Assembly: GCA_022559845.1 (NCBI GenBank)
Contig: CM040128.1
Location: 227,091,643-227,155,642, forward strand
DNA from: Amorphophallus konjac
Lineage: Eukaryota > Streptophyta > Magnoliopsida > Alismatales > Araceae
Reading direction: 5' to 3'
Length of the DNA stretch: 64,000 nucleotides
Shown here: one piece after another, positions 45,721-58,330 of the stretch
Layout: every line of letters begins with the position of its first letter
How positions within the stretch are numbered: position 1 is the stretch's first letter
Notes under the pieces: model-generated
The model's database searches: none
Seen by the model: only the letters and a program-made list of their open reading frames with translations
Told to the model about the DNA's origin: nothing
Made by a program: the position numbers and the translations under genes

Positions 45721-46181
45721 TTACATACTCATTGTGCAATCATATTACACATGTATACATTCATGTAATGTTTCATGTATGAATCTCACATTGAACATAT
45801 CATTATTAACAAAAAAACTCACATTCAACACATCAATATCAACATGTATAGGTAGAGGCAGTGGCAAATACTTATTGGGAACCAATGAGCATTTAACCAA
45901 AAAAAAGCCTCAATACACACTATAGCAGGACATGTTGCAAACAAGTCGACAAAATCAATCACGCCCTATCAATCTGTAGAAGCCCATACTTTATCCAAGA
46001 AATGATTGCAAGATTAGAGACTCGTTGTCAGCCTGATGTCAGATGAGTTGAAGATCAATAATTATGTATAATATTTAACTCAAGTGTGTTAGGACCACTA
46101 TGATAAAATACCATAACATAAAGCAACATGAAAAGAATCTTCCTGACATGAAAAACTGACAACACCAGTGTCCAATGGCTA

Positions 46182-46521
46182 GCTCTGAAGTTCATGAAGT
46201 GTAATCTTCTTTTGGAAATCTAGCAGAGTATCCCGAAGGATTCTCAGATTGTCTCCATTGCAATCTAGTGACATTTCCAACATCTTGTAATCACTTGTCA
46301 CTGCAAAGCTCTCGTTTTTTATTGTCATGACATCCTTTGCCATGAAATATCTTAGATCTTCCCTCACATCCTATAAAAGCATATAGTCATATATTGATTA
46401 CCTTTGGTGGGGAAAAATGGTTGGCAGTTATTGTGCTAAACAAAGAAGGGGTTTTATATTGCACTCACATTTAGGAAGGTGATCACTTGCTCCATGAGTG
46501 CCTCAATGAGCTATTAATAAC
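46182..46521 (-). pseudogene. Unrecognised captured exon pair
   Basis: Two minus-strand segments look like exons. About 46521-46472 ends MEQVITFLN before a GTGAGTG donor. About 46376-46182 follows a TTTTATAG acceptor, reads DVREDLRYFMAKDVMTIKNE and ends LHELQS with a TAG stop. The joined frame is open and soluble-looking. I do not recognise the family. Given its setting it is probably the C-terminal end of another captured host gene. Confidence 0.45.
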
Positions 46522-47114
46522 AGGTTGGATCTGCTAATGTTCCACTATCTGTCAAATGAAGCTTCATATATAGCACCAATGGTAAGGTATATCATTGTTA
46601 ATAAACAGAAATAGCTACATGCAGAAGCTTCATACATAGCACCAATGGTAAGGTATATCATAGTTTTTACGTTAACCAGATATTTACACATGGGCTAACA
46701 AATTTTCTGAATTGTAGCTAAGATATACAAAATGTAAGATGCAAAGCATTTCAGCTTTGAATATGAAATAAATGAACAAATAGATTATCAGTTCATACAT
46801 TGCAAAAAATAATTAACTACAAGGAGTCCTACCCCCCTCCAAACCAAAGAGAAAAAAAAGAAAATGCAGGAAGTGTTCACAGCCAATGGAAAATAAAAAG
46901 TTGGTCAAAGAAGCACAAGATAAAAATGTAGATATCAAACATCATCAACAGTCGTAGTATGGATTTGACTAAAGAAACAAATATTGTAGCAATCAGAACA
47001 AGTTAGCATAGATAGTCAAAGCCCTTGAAGATCTTCTAAAGCAAGAGAATGATGTTCAAAATTAGAAATGTAACATAGCTCACCCCAATCCTAACAGGCC
47101 CCCTCCAACTCTCT

Positions 47115-48091
47115 CTCCCTCCGGTTGTTCCTAAAATCCTTAACCCACCTCTATCTACAGCAGTTGATGTCGTTGTAGCAACTGTGTCCTCAGATCTGTC
47201 AAACAAGTTTTCCCACCCCAAAGATGCAAACTCATTTCCAACACATACACAATCCAAGATTGTGGATTCCAATTCGGCAAGGGGGTTGGATTTCCGGGTA
47301 TCCCGGATTGCCTTCTCTAACATCTCTTTTATGTCAAGGATTCACAATTGGATGTGCAAGGTCAAGCATCCTTCCTCAAAGCCATATTCTCAACTTGCAC
47401 CTGAATTCCCTTTCAGCTCATTCTCCTGGTCGCTTGCTGCTTCTCCTGCCCTTCTCACGCTGCATCAGTATGCCAAGTTAGCTAAGACCTCTAAACATGT
47501 CGATATTACTTATGCAGACCATTCTAATCTTCAGAGGATGTCATGTACAGCTGGCACCTCCCAAAGTCAAGTAGTTACAGGGCATCAGGAAATCCATATT
47601 GCTCTGCCATTCGATCTCAGGCAATGGTTGTTTTGCTAGGGTGGTTGGGGGCCACATAGAAGCTTCTCAAGACATATGCAGATGGGTACACATTAAGAGG
47701 GTTCAATGTAATTACCTTCACACTTCCTATGACAGACATTTTGAGCTATAAGGATGGGGGGAAAGTTGAGAAAAATCATGACTTGCTCGTAAAACATCTT
47801 GTTGATTGTGTGTCAGAAGAGCAAGGGAAGAATTTGATTTTTCATACTTTCAACAATACAGGATGGATAATATTTGGAGTTGTTCTTGAGAATTTTCAGA
47901 AGCAGGATCCATCATTGATGGGGAGGATTAAAGGCTGCATTGTGGATTCTGCTCCCGTTGCTGCACCTGACCCTCAGGTATGGGCTTCAAGTTTCTCTGC
48001 TGCATTTTTGAAGAAGCATAGTATTGCAACAAAAGGAGTAGTGAACATGGATGTTTCCCATGTTCCTAAGGAAAAAAGGAGAAAGCATTGA
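47115..48091 (+). pseudogene. TMEM53/DUF829 family fragment captured in the CACTA element
   Basis: The N-terminal part (VATVSSDLSNKFSHP, then FSNISFMSRIHNWMCK) is in one frame. The part from VMYSWHLPKSS near 47545 onward is in another, so there is a frameshift. It continues with AMVVLLGWLGAT, a TAG, FNVITFTLPMTDILSYKDGG, EEQGKNLIFHTFNNTGW, ENFQKQDPSLMGRIKG and CIVDSAPVAAPDPQVWASSF. These are hallmarks of plant alpha/beta-hydrolase-like TMEM53 (DUF829) proteins. The C-terminal half of the protein, with the rest of the hydrolase fold, is missing after SIATKG. A stop in unrelated sequence closes the frame. Confidence 0.8.
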
Positions 48092-50110
48092 ACTAAGCCA
48101 ATTGGAGGAAGATGAGCAAGCAATAACCCAAGCTCTTTAAGGCCAGGGCAAGGCTCTCTCTTTGAGAGATTTACAAATAATTAATGCATACCAAAGCTTA
48201 ATATCAAAGAATTAAGATTTCACTTTCGATACTCAATATGACAATTGAAAAGGTATTTCACTTTCAGTCATGCAATTGACAATGAAGGTTTGATGGAATT
48301 AATGAAGAGCAGAATGTCCATTAATGATTATAAGAAGCCATTCATCATTACTAACCATCCATCTATACAATATCACAAAGGAAGCAAATCATCCAACTCA
48401 TAACTTCCTTTAACAAATAAACATAAAATCATCAAGACTATTGGTACTTTAAATATCATATCAATTAATTGAAAACTGTTCACACCTTAAAGCTCATTGG
48501 ATTCTAAGATATAGCTGCTATCATTGCTTCCTCACCTTCAAAAACAAGAGCTGGACCTGTAGACCACTTGCATCACATCAATGCACTATCCCAACCTCAT
48601 ATCTTAATTGACTCTATAAAACATGATATTTTAATTAACTACATACGGTGAGTAGTTTTAGAAATTGATGGAATACCTTCACAATTGAGAAGAAACACTT
48701 TCTCAGGTCTATTTCAAGAAATCAGTGACTGAAGACAGCTGGATCAAGCATTTATACTCACCACCCATGTTAGTTTGGAAGTTGTAAACAAACTAATAAT
48801 CTGTTCACTGCCAATTACAACTAGAAAGGAGATGGAAAAAGTTTAGAGGATGGTATCAACGTGACAGCTATTTACTTTTTCTGTTGAAACTTTGGGCATT
48901 AAGGTATCACAATATGATAGCCAATCCAAGTGAGGTGAGGTAAAGGATCTGATTGGTTCACTTACCCACTGACAAGCATAAATTTTTAATGCACATGGTC
49001 TAGGTGCAAAGTAGCTTGAACTTAAAATTCATGAACTCAACCTTCTACTGAAACAGAAGTATATTAGTGAAGATAAGTACAGAATCTATGAAAAAAACTG
49101 TCAAGCTATATGTCTCTAGGAGGTAGGAGGCAAAAAACTACATTGCTAATCTTTGTCAATTTTTTGGATGAACAACTGAAAGAAAAAGGTTCAGTCCAAG
49201 ATCCTCCAGTACTCTGGAATCTGTTTTAGGAGACAATGGCCATCCTCAAAAGGTCCTCCAATCTAAAGAAGTCATATATAGAGATGCATGGCTAGCAAAG
49301 GGCTGAAGTTACAACAAATATTTGTACTGAAATGTTTTCTAGAATGGTAGCTCATCACTTGATCCATAAAACAACGGGCTTTCAAATCAGCATAAGCATA
49401 AACCTGTTTGTGTAAACTACATGAAAATAAAGTTCTTATAACAACCTAAATGTTAACTGAGAACACAGATTATGCTTGCTCAACAAAACAAATTATTACA
49501 CAATTTGATATTAACCAATTCTGAAAAACAGGGGGGTTTTCAAAATGCTTGGCTGGTCATATTCTTAAAGAAACCAAAATGAAGTAAAAAGTAAATGAAA
49601 GCCATTATTACCAGGGAAGATCTTCTGGAGATATAAAAGAATAGAGATCCCATCCTTGTTTTTAGCCTGAAGCTCAGCAGAACTATATAGTACAATCTCA
49701 CTATAGTAGGGAGTGAATACACTACAGAGGGAGTGAAACTGTTTTAGATATGTATCATTGGAAAGACCAATAAGCTGAAAAACACCAAACGAAAACAACA
49801 TGAATGGGAGCATTTCAGAAACAGGATTTGCAGGGGACATCTCCATGAAAAGTGAATTGGTGAAAAATTCCAATCTTCTCCGTGCTTCCAAGTTTTTGGG
49901 TATATTTGTTGTAGAATCCTTCACAGTCAAAAGTAAATGCAATCATTTCGCTGGATCCTTCTGCACGGAGAAGAAACTGTTTATAACTATGAACTTTTAT
50001 AGACTTGTTCTCAGACACCACAGGAAAATAGACTTTTACCTAAGAATGCAATGATTCCATGAATGTTCCAACAAATGAGATAGATATCACCAAAATGGTT
50101 TTGATTAATC
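48092..50110. other. CACTA interior without recognisable gene
   Basis: AT-rich sequence with short, overlapping open stretches. The minus-strand frames at 49565-50021 are longer than their surroundings but show no motif I know. They may be intron or exon debris of the adjacent CesA capture. Confidence 0.4.
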
Positions 50111-50114
50111 TCCC

Positions 50115-50407
50115 GTTGATAAGTAGGTTTAGATGCATACATTGAGGACAATCTACCAATGTATGTCTCTATATTAATAGGAGACCATTTGGGAAACTGA
50201 TCTTGCACCAAGGAGACAGCAACCAAAATCTCACATATGACAGAGGTAAGCCATAGATCATAAGCACTGTCAACAAGGTTGTTTATTCTATAGTGGAAGA
50301 AGAGCCCAAGAACAAGCAATCTCATGATAATTACAGCCCTATATGGACTGAGCTTATTAGGAGAAATGGGGAAAGCTCTAGAGATTGGCTCTTTAGCTTC
50401 TGGCGAC
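50115..50407 (-). pseudogene. Cellulose synthase (CesA) exon fragment captured in the CACTA element
   Basis: A TTTACAG acceptor opens an exon at 50407. It reads [34 protein letters not shown], then [35 protein letters not shown]. This is the segment spanning the first two membrane helices and the start of the catalytic domain of plant CesA. CesA has WF..W where this copy has LVAVSLV, so key residues have changed. Similarity ends after about 95 residues. No D,D,D,QxxRW residues are included. Confidence 0.85.
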
Positions 50408-51670
50408 CTGTAAACAATAGAATCACCACAAAAGTCATTGTCATGTTTACCTATGCACTGTAAACTGTTGTGCCTGAAGCTTTATTTTTTCTAAAGAGAA
50501 GAAATCAAGTTTCCTTTCCAAGTAAATATTCAGTGGCATGTGAAACAAGACCAATTCGTAAGAAAAACTAATGGCATATTAAAGGAGAGAAATAAAAAAA
50601 TAAGAACCAGGTACTCGACAACCAATAGACAATAGTGTTTAAAGCCAAAAAAGAGAAAAATAAACTAATAGAATAGTTGAGAGTTATCCATCCAGTGGGA
50701 CAAATCTAAATGTTGAGACATAACTTATCTTTTCGAGATTTATATAACAATAGAGAATTTTTGTCCTAAGTTTATAACTTTTAACAAAGCATACAAATTC
50801 AATCACTGGTGTCAATAATGTACTTACAACTTGTCCTCCATCTACTACTCTGATGGAGCTCAACTACCCTTTTTATTCTTACTTGTTGCATTCTTGTTCT
50901 TGTTCTTCTTTCCTTCCAACTCATCACTTTGTTCTTCCAAAGTGGGTTTTCACCGGTTACCTCTTTAAGAAAAAAGTTTCATCATTAGTTTAAGGCCTTT
51001 GATAAATCCTTAAAAAAAGCTTCATTTTTCATGACCTATCACTAATATTTTGTGTCAAATGATTTCTCTAACATTATTTACTTGTCAGAAATAACCACAC
51101 ATAATAGATAATGGATAGAGAGATCTTATCTACAACTCTTTCCAAGACCACCTCAAGGACAACATTGAGACAGATAGAGGTAGGTGTTACTAAATGAGAC
51201 TTCAACACCGTCATTGCACCCTTTGAAAACATTAAGGTTCCTCATCTAGCATGTAGTTGATATAAATTTTCCTCATAGTTTCACACATCATGCATCCTGA
51301 TTCTCCCACAAATATATACCTTCTTTAGAGTGTGGGAGAATCTATCGTTCCACCACCTCATTTATTTTTTTACTCAGCTCCACAACATTACCACACCATA
51401 GTTGAATGTACAAAAAATATGTGATGATGCTCAGTCCTAGCGGTAATTGCAGTCGGTCAGAGATATATAAAGTATCAATAACTAAGTCTAAGAAAAATGC
51501 AGCACATAATTGTAGGGAGAAATTGGATATTCTAAAGAGAAATATGTTGACCCAAAGAAGGATTGTCAAAACAAAGGCAAACTTGAGGCATCATGATATT
51601 TGATTGTCTGGGATTGTAAATGACAGGCATCCATGAATGCAATAAACAAAAAAAACATCTTTTTATGTAC

Positions 51671-52053
51671 CTTCATGAAGTCCTCATGAATTACATAATC
51701 ACGTTTTGCACGTATTGCTGACATCCCAGCCTCTGTACACATTACGTAGATCTGCTCCATTAAAACCCTGAAAGAAAAGAGAGGAGATGTCAACATAAAT
51801 TTAAAAAGAAATGAACTAAAAGAAACACCAGTATCTTATTGATGGAGAACCAATGAACCTCAGCAACTTTGACCACTACTTCATAATCTATCTCTCCATG
51901 TTTTGCTATACTAGCAACATGAAATTTAAGAATTTCCATTCTTGATTGCTCATTAGGTAATGGTATCTCAATCTTATGGTCTAATCGACCCAGATGGAGA
52001 AGTGTTGGGTCCATGACATCAGGTCTATTCGTTGCCATAACCATTTTAACATG
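51671..52053 (-). pseudogene. 26S proteasome ATPase RPT4 (subunit 10B) fragment captured in the CACTA element
   Basis: Two exons remain. The first (52053-51859) reads [40 protein letters not shown] and [14 protein letters not shown] before a GT donor. The second (51767-51671) follows a TTTCTTTCAG acceptor with FNGAD, then CTEAGMSAIRAKRDYVIHED. The sensor Asn in ATNRPD is present, while the arginine finger region LLRPGRLDR has become [10 protein letters not shown] two-base loss in the second exon shifts the frame. It would be an AAA+ ring subunit if whole; Walker A and B are not included. Confidence 0.87.
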
Positions 52054-53877
52054 GTAAAAATATTTATTAAGGGATCAATCCCATGAATGCAATGAAGGGA
52101 ACAAACTGATTCAGACAAAGAGTTGGACCAAGATGTTACTAGAAATCATGTGGAATTTGTGGAACACCAAACTGTTGCTCTTCTAGGAAATTGAAGTGCT
52201 GATATGTTTTTTGAGTATGCACCTAGCTTGAGCATAATGATGCACAACCACAGTCTCCTCATATATAAAGAAACTACTGGCAAACCAAGAATTGGTACGG
52301 GCATTCAATGTCATGTCAAGAATCCTTCAATCAATCCAACAAATCAAAAAGTTTATAGATCATGATGTAAATAGGTGATTGATGACATGTTTACATTACT
52401 AATCACAATACACAGTGAAACTAATATAATTATGTAAGTATTCGATGTGGCAGGAGACATGCATATGTCAGATTCCTTATTGATAATGCATGAAACAAGA
52501 TAGAGAAGTAGGAAAAACAAAAGGGAGGAACAACATAAAAAATGGACAAGGGAAGCTGAGTAAGAATAAGGGGACACGAAGGCAGAGATACCTAGAGGCA
52601 TATATGGAAAGCTGACAACAGTGTAATAAATTATCCACTAGTTTGAGGGACTTGTAGTCCAAGAAAAACCAATTGCCAAATATCTTACACATTGTCATGT
52701 TTCCAAAGAGCTGGGATGTTAAAATGAACTCAGAGCACAACCAAGTTGGTTGTTCACCCTAAACTGACCTTGTTTACCCCCCCCCCCCCCAAAAAAAACC
52801 CTCAAAGATGGCCATTTATCCAAGATGCAACGTAGAAGAAAAGACACATCCAAGTTAGTTGCACCCCCTAGAAATGACCTTTACCCCAGAAAAGACAAGC
52901 ATTCAGAGTAGAGACGATAATTTGCAGCACCTAGCTGAGTGCCTGAGTCCAACCCCTGAATTGTCCTCCCCTTCTCTCCCTTTGTTGTCCTCCCTCTCAC
53001 TCGTGTCACAATCCCATCCCCCCACTTTCCTCATCCTTCCAGCACCCTTCAATGTTGTCTTTTGTAAACAACCCAACCCCACCTCTTCCCCTTAAAAATT
53101 TCACCTTCCACTGGTAAAGGAGGTGACTTTGAGGGCAAACATGGTTGCATTCAGTGACTAATCCAAAATCTACGTCATTTTAATTACAGCTTGTTTCAAA
53201 ACTCCTTTAATACTAAAGAGATCTATGTGAATCAAGACAAGTATTACTAGAATATGACCCCTACCTCATGCATATCTAGATGAACCTACAATATCTTCAA
53301 CTTAGCAAACATGTTTTGCTTCTGAATTTACAGAGATGAAGAGTTCTCGCTTCTGATAAACATCTAACATGTTCATCGGATTTCAGATATGAGGAACTCA
53401 TTCTGTGGACAGCAAAAAAATGCAAAGATGATATTCTATTGGTAAATGGAGATATTTCCTCATGACTCAGTAATACATACCAGAAATGTGAAGTAACAAG
53501 TATTCAAATCAGCACCAAGATGATACTTTAGAATACACACTGTCACTACTACAGCCCATCCAAAGCACATCATGAAACTTTCTAAACCCGAGGCAGTGCA
53601 TTGTTTGGTTCAGCTTTGCTTTGGCTACCTTTCCATTGAGCTTTTGTTCATAAACCACCACTTTACCCATATGTCTCTCTCAAATCAAAGTGTATTTGCA
53701 AATTTAGAATGCATATGGGTTTATTCTTATCAGTGATCACCTTGTCAGGGTTTGGCAAAATATTCTTTAGAAATAGCTCAAACAAGTGGTATCAGAAGCA
53801 TCAAGTAGAAAAAATATTCCTTAGAAACAACTCAAACAACTGTTGTCAGAAGCATCAAGTAGAAAAATAATGTGCAC
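52054..53877. other. CACTA interior between RPT4 and importin fragments
   Basis: No gene is recognised. A C run followed by an A run lies at about 52769-52797. The plus strand at 52859-53095 has an open Ser/Pro/Leu-rich stretch without motif. Confidence 0.4.
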
Positions 53878-55845
53878 CTACTTAGCATCATCTCTGAACT
53901 TCTCCTTGCCCACAGCCATTCCCACCAAACTAATGCACTCCATGGACTTTGCACAAAGCATTCATTTAGACTTGTCAGCTGCATTCATCAAAATACTCTT
54001 AAGGTAAGGCATCACAGCATCATAATACTTCTGAAAGTGTTCCTGAACCGTCACATGATGTTGAATGAAGTCAAATAATAATTGATATAGTATGAATAAT
54101 AAATCTAATCACCACCAAAGAGTTCGCATCACCTGCGACGAATCTACAACCGATGCTAAGGCTATCAAAGTTGCCTCCTGTACCATCTGCTTCCCATTCT
54201 GAATAACAAAGATTTAATAATAAGTAGTTTATCATGAACAACATCGCGTTTAAATTATATCTTGTACAAATGCAAAAAAAAAACTGCAGCAAATGCATGA
54301 CAGTTGCAAAAGAAAAAGGGAAAGTCATACCTTAAGTAATACAAGTAATTTACTAACTGGTCCATCCAAGTATGGAGTCAGAATCTCCGGAGTGCAGTTC
54401 TCAGTAAAATTTAAAACTGCTAAAGCAACATGAGCCTGTGAAAGCAATAGAATCCACATGGTATCATATAACCAGAAACATGGCACACCAGAGAATAAGA
54501 TACTAAGGCTATTTAAAACTTAAAAATCACAGAAAAAGAGAATGTGGTAGAAATAAATAGGAAATAACAGAAGTTGTATCTATGCTAAAGTCATGCACCA
54601 AAGGAAAAGGTAGTTATATACATTCACAAAATATCCCTAAAAACTATAACTTCAAAAATATATGCAAGGTCCCACTCACATAAGAGATTGATAAAGCAAT
54701 AAATAATAAAAATATGGAACTGCCTCATTGTTCAAAAATTGGAAACTAGTACAATCCTATGAACATTTATTTTGTTCTACAAACTCCCCTTGAAAAAGAT
54801 TTCAGATCCACTGTTCATGAGATATTTCATTCACTTTCTCAAACATGCTCCCATAGGAAATTTAGAGCTCTGTACATAGTTGGATACTAACAACTATGCT
54901 GGACTTTAAACAACTATAAGTGCATTTTGCAAGCAACCTATTTCTCAAAAACCTTCAGAATGTCACTTAAAAACATGAATGCAAGTCCAAGGCACATGTC
55001 ATATAAGTGATCCTATAGGATATTTAAGAACTCTTTAAGACATTGTGATCCTATGGGATCTGTTCCCTTAGAATATTTAAACTATTTAAATAGTTGAATA
55101 CTAACAACCATGCTGGACTTCTAAATATTGTAAGTGCACTCCGCAAGCCTATTTCTAAAAACCTCCAGGATGTCATTTAAAAACATGAATCCAAGCCCAA
55201 GGCACATGTTATATACATGATCCTATGGGATATCTCTTCCCATTGGATATTTAGAACTATTTAAATAGTAAAATATTTACAACCATGATGGACTTTAAAA
55301 CACCAAATGCATCCAAAGCAGACATATTTCTCAAAAACCTCTAAGATATCATTTAAAATCATGAATCCAAGTCTAAGGCACATGTCACATATGTGATCCA
55401 ATTTTATTAATAGAGATATATAAAGGAGAGCAGTAGTTGTATCACCCTTTTAGAAACCTGGGCAACACCTGAGCTAATTTTCTTTGGTAGTTAAAGAAGG
55501 ATTTGAAAAGAGAAGGTAGATTAGTATATCAGGTACAAGAATTTGAGAGGACATTTACCTTCTATTCTCTCAGAAATTGAGTAAATTGATTATAAACCAT
55601 AAAACTAAAGACTGAGTAAAATACAAAGCGCAGGTGATCATGTAGATACTTGCCTGCACACGTGGGTTCTGGAAATCATCCATAGCTGATGCTAGAGCAG
55701 GCAGCACACGATGGTGATACTGATTTTGCAAATCAGGGCCCAAATCTGTGGACAACTGCCCAATAGCATTGATTGTCGCCCACCTCACACGGGGATGGGG
55801 ATCTTGGAATGAGTTCAGAACCATTGAAATGACTTGCTCCAGATT
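53878..55845 (-). pseudogene. Importin-5-like (karyopherin beta) four-exon fragment captured in the CACTA element
   Basis: Exon A (about 55845-55654) reads LEQVISMVLNSFQDPHPRVR, WATINAIGQLSTDLGPDLQN and VLPALASAMDDFQNPRVQ. Exon B (54435-54331) has ALAVLNFTENCTPEILTPYL. Exon C (54198-54133) has NGKQMVQEATLIALASVVDS. Exon D (54042-53878) has EHFQKYYDAVMPYLKSIL and SMECISLVGMAVG. The four are consecutive HEAT-repeat exons of importin-5. Introns are kept with AG acceptors and GT donors, except exon A, which uses GC. A TGA in exon D and a TAG at its last codon are decay. The rest of the ~1100-residue protein is absent. Confidence 0.9.
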
Positions 55846-56584
55846 AACTATTCACTTTAGACCTAATAAGGATTAATTCTTGTTTTCTTACTTTCATTGC
55901 AACTCAATGCCCCTTTAGCTCCCTTTAAAGCATCCGGGAAATTTTGATCCCTTAGCAGGTTGGCCCTCAGGGATACAGTGCCGGGGATGACTCCGGATAT
56001 TGCCGTTTGTGCACATTCAGTCAATTAAGGGACCATCCCGAACTCCCCGTGGATGAGCACCCGCTTCTCACCACCCAAAATGCCCAGATCTAGGGGTGGT
56101 GCTGCCAAATTTTTACCAAGGCCTTAAGCTAATAAAAAAGAAATAAATAATAAAAATAATAGCAATAATAAATTAAAGAAAAAAAAAATGAAATGACAAA
56201 CAATTCATAAAAAAGAAATGCATAACAAAAAACATATAAAAATCAAGATAATGGTAATAAAAAGAATACAATAAAAAATAAAAATAATATATATAGTTAA
56301 CAAACCAAAACAACAAATATTATGTAATCAAAGGCAAAACAAAAAAAAGAAAAGAGAGGAAAGAAAATGAGAAAGGAGATGAATGCAAAAAAAAAATGCA
56401 TGATCCGGCATGGGTGTGTGCCGGATCATGGAACCCCATGGGGCGCCATGATCCGACACACACTATGCCGGCACACAACCATGGTTCAAATTACTAGAAC
56501 GAAGGATTATTTCTAAGTTTCATAAGCAAGAACAAATATGAACCGTGAACCATGGGTTGTAAAGGTAGAAGAAATGCTTACTAC
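55846..56584. other. CACTA interior with nested inverted repeats
   Basis: 55900-56100 is unassigned text unlike its surroundings. 56120-56400 is A-rich. At 56399-56476 TGATCCGGCA pairs with TGCCGGATCA, and GTGTGTGCCGGATCATGG pairs with the following CCATGATCCGACACACAC. The two stems share an arm. Confidence 0.55.
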
Positions 56585-58330
56585 CTTGGGCATTGCTCCA
56601 CAACAATATTCTTGGCTATCTTAGTAATATCCTCTTCCCATCCAGTTAAAATCGCCTAGTCTTCATTGAAGGAATAGCTGCCAGTAGATAGAAGCATATA
56701 GTTCACACACAACAAAAGATGAATGTATTAGTAGATGGATGCTCACATTTTTTTCACAAATCTAATAACATTGGTTTTTGATGATATTTACTCCAGAACT
56801 ATTACAGCTACTATACTAGAATAATGCAGCCAAAGAACATCATCCACTCTAAAATATCTGTTCTTAAATAATTCATGTTCTCCTCAAAACAAGTGAATTT
56901 TAATGACACACAACTTTGATGCACAAGAATGGGCTAGGTAAGAATATAACCTATAAAATATCCTTAAATCTGAAAGTTTTACTAGGTATCGTAGATGGTT
57001 TCAGCATGAATAAGAAGGAATTCTAGGCAGATTTATTTCATGTATGCCTTCTTCAGAGTCTATGCACATACCTTGATTGCCATGAAGCTTCAAATGAACG
57101 GATTGCTTGACAAAGATTTTGTTTTGCATTATCTGCAATTTTCCTTGCAACATTGTGGGGTAAATCAATGCCCTCATTCTTGGAAATATGCTCCAAAACA
57201 TGAACAATAGGAGAAAAGAACATAAGCTTCCACAAATGATGTCACTAGCAGACAAAGTTACATGTACAAATTCATTTTGTTGAAATAAGTAATTTCATGA
57301 GATCACCTCATTTTGTGAAGGCGGATGAAGCTTTACAACTTTGCAGACATGTTTCACAGGGTGTAGACTAGAAGAATCAGAGCAGCAAAATATCATTTTG
57401 GAGCAAAATTTATACTTTTCCATCAACCATAAGATTTAGTGTTGGAAGTCTGTACAAAGCTTGACAGCCTCATATACAATAATTGCTGCAAAATCCCGGT
57501 AGAAGATATACGGGATATCAACCTTGTAAGTTACTACAGTATCAGGTTGTAATTCTAGATTAGTAAACACGTACCTTGACAATTAGTATGATCACGCGGA
57601 ATAATGTTCTTGGATGTAGAACAGGGGACCCCTTTATCAAATCAACTATAGCATGCCTCTCATAACCACGTAATTCAGGCAAATTGATCTCAACATGTTG
57701 GGAAGATTTTTTGACATTTGCTTTAATGTTGGGGACAATTCCTCCCTACAGTAAGTGATTTACTATCAAAATTATTTATAGAGATAAAAAGATAGATTTA
57801 GATGGAGATAGAGAGATAAAGTATGTGTAGAAACATACACTGCTTAGCTTCAATGTAAATACCTTCACGTCATCTCTAGTCCGTGAAAATAGAACTCAAC
57901 AAAATGAATATGAGGGCTCCCAAAATCCTATAAATCATTCGTTCAGGTTAAATGACAATTTACCTGACTTCTCGAAAATAAAGAACTCCCTCAACAAAGC
58001 TGAAATCATGGTTTTATTTCCCACTCTAGGAGGGCCTTCAAACATAAAGTGATCACACTCTCCTTTGCACACCTAATAACATTTCTTTTGTTGGGGGCCT
58101 CCCTCACCGGTGGTGGCACAGGGCCAGAGATAGAAGCCTGAGGCCATGCCAAATCCCCCTCCGACCCCCTAGACGATGGCTTTTCATCGCTCTAGAACTC
58201 CATAATGACATAAGGAGAGACTGAGGTGCTCTTCGTTGATGGCTTCCTCCCTCTAAGGACCACCGAGTTTCCCACCGCAGAGGTCACCCATGCCAGAACT
58301 CTCTCCCTCGAGGGCTTCGCCTCCAGCTAG
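56585..58330 (-). pseudogene. RFC3-like clamp-loader ATPase, five-exon fragment captured in the CACTA element
   Basis: Exon 1 (about 58330-57964) contains SDHFMFEGPPRVGNKTMISA, a Walker A loop altered from GPPGVGK. Exon 2 (57745-57575) has SSQHVEINLPELRGYERHAI. Exon 3 (57485-57307) has MIFCCSDSSSLHPVKHVCKV. Exon 4 (about 57206-57072) has VLEHISKNEGIDLPHNVARK and QAIRSFEASWQS. Exon 5 (56677-56585) has ILTGWEEDITKIAKNIV. Order and text fit the plant protein related to replication factor C subunit 3. GT donors and AG acceptors persist at most junctions. Stops occur in exons 1, 3 and 5. Exon 1 upstream is uncertain. Confidence 0.85.

Noticed and set aside
47036..47323. Minus-strand open frame of 95 codons
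   Set aside because: It is antisense to the TMEM53-like coding frame, which carries recognisable motifs.
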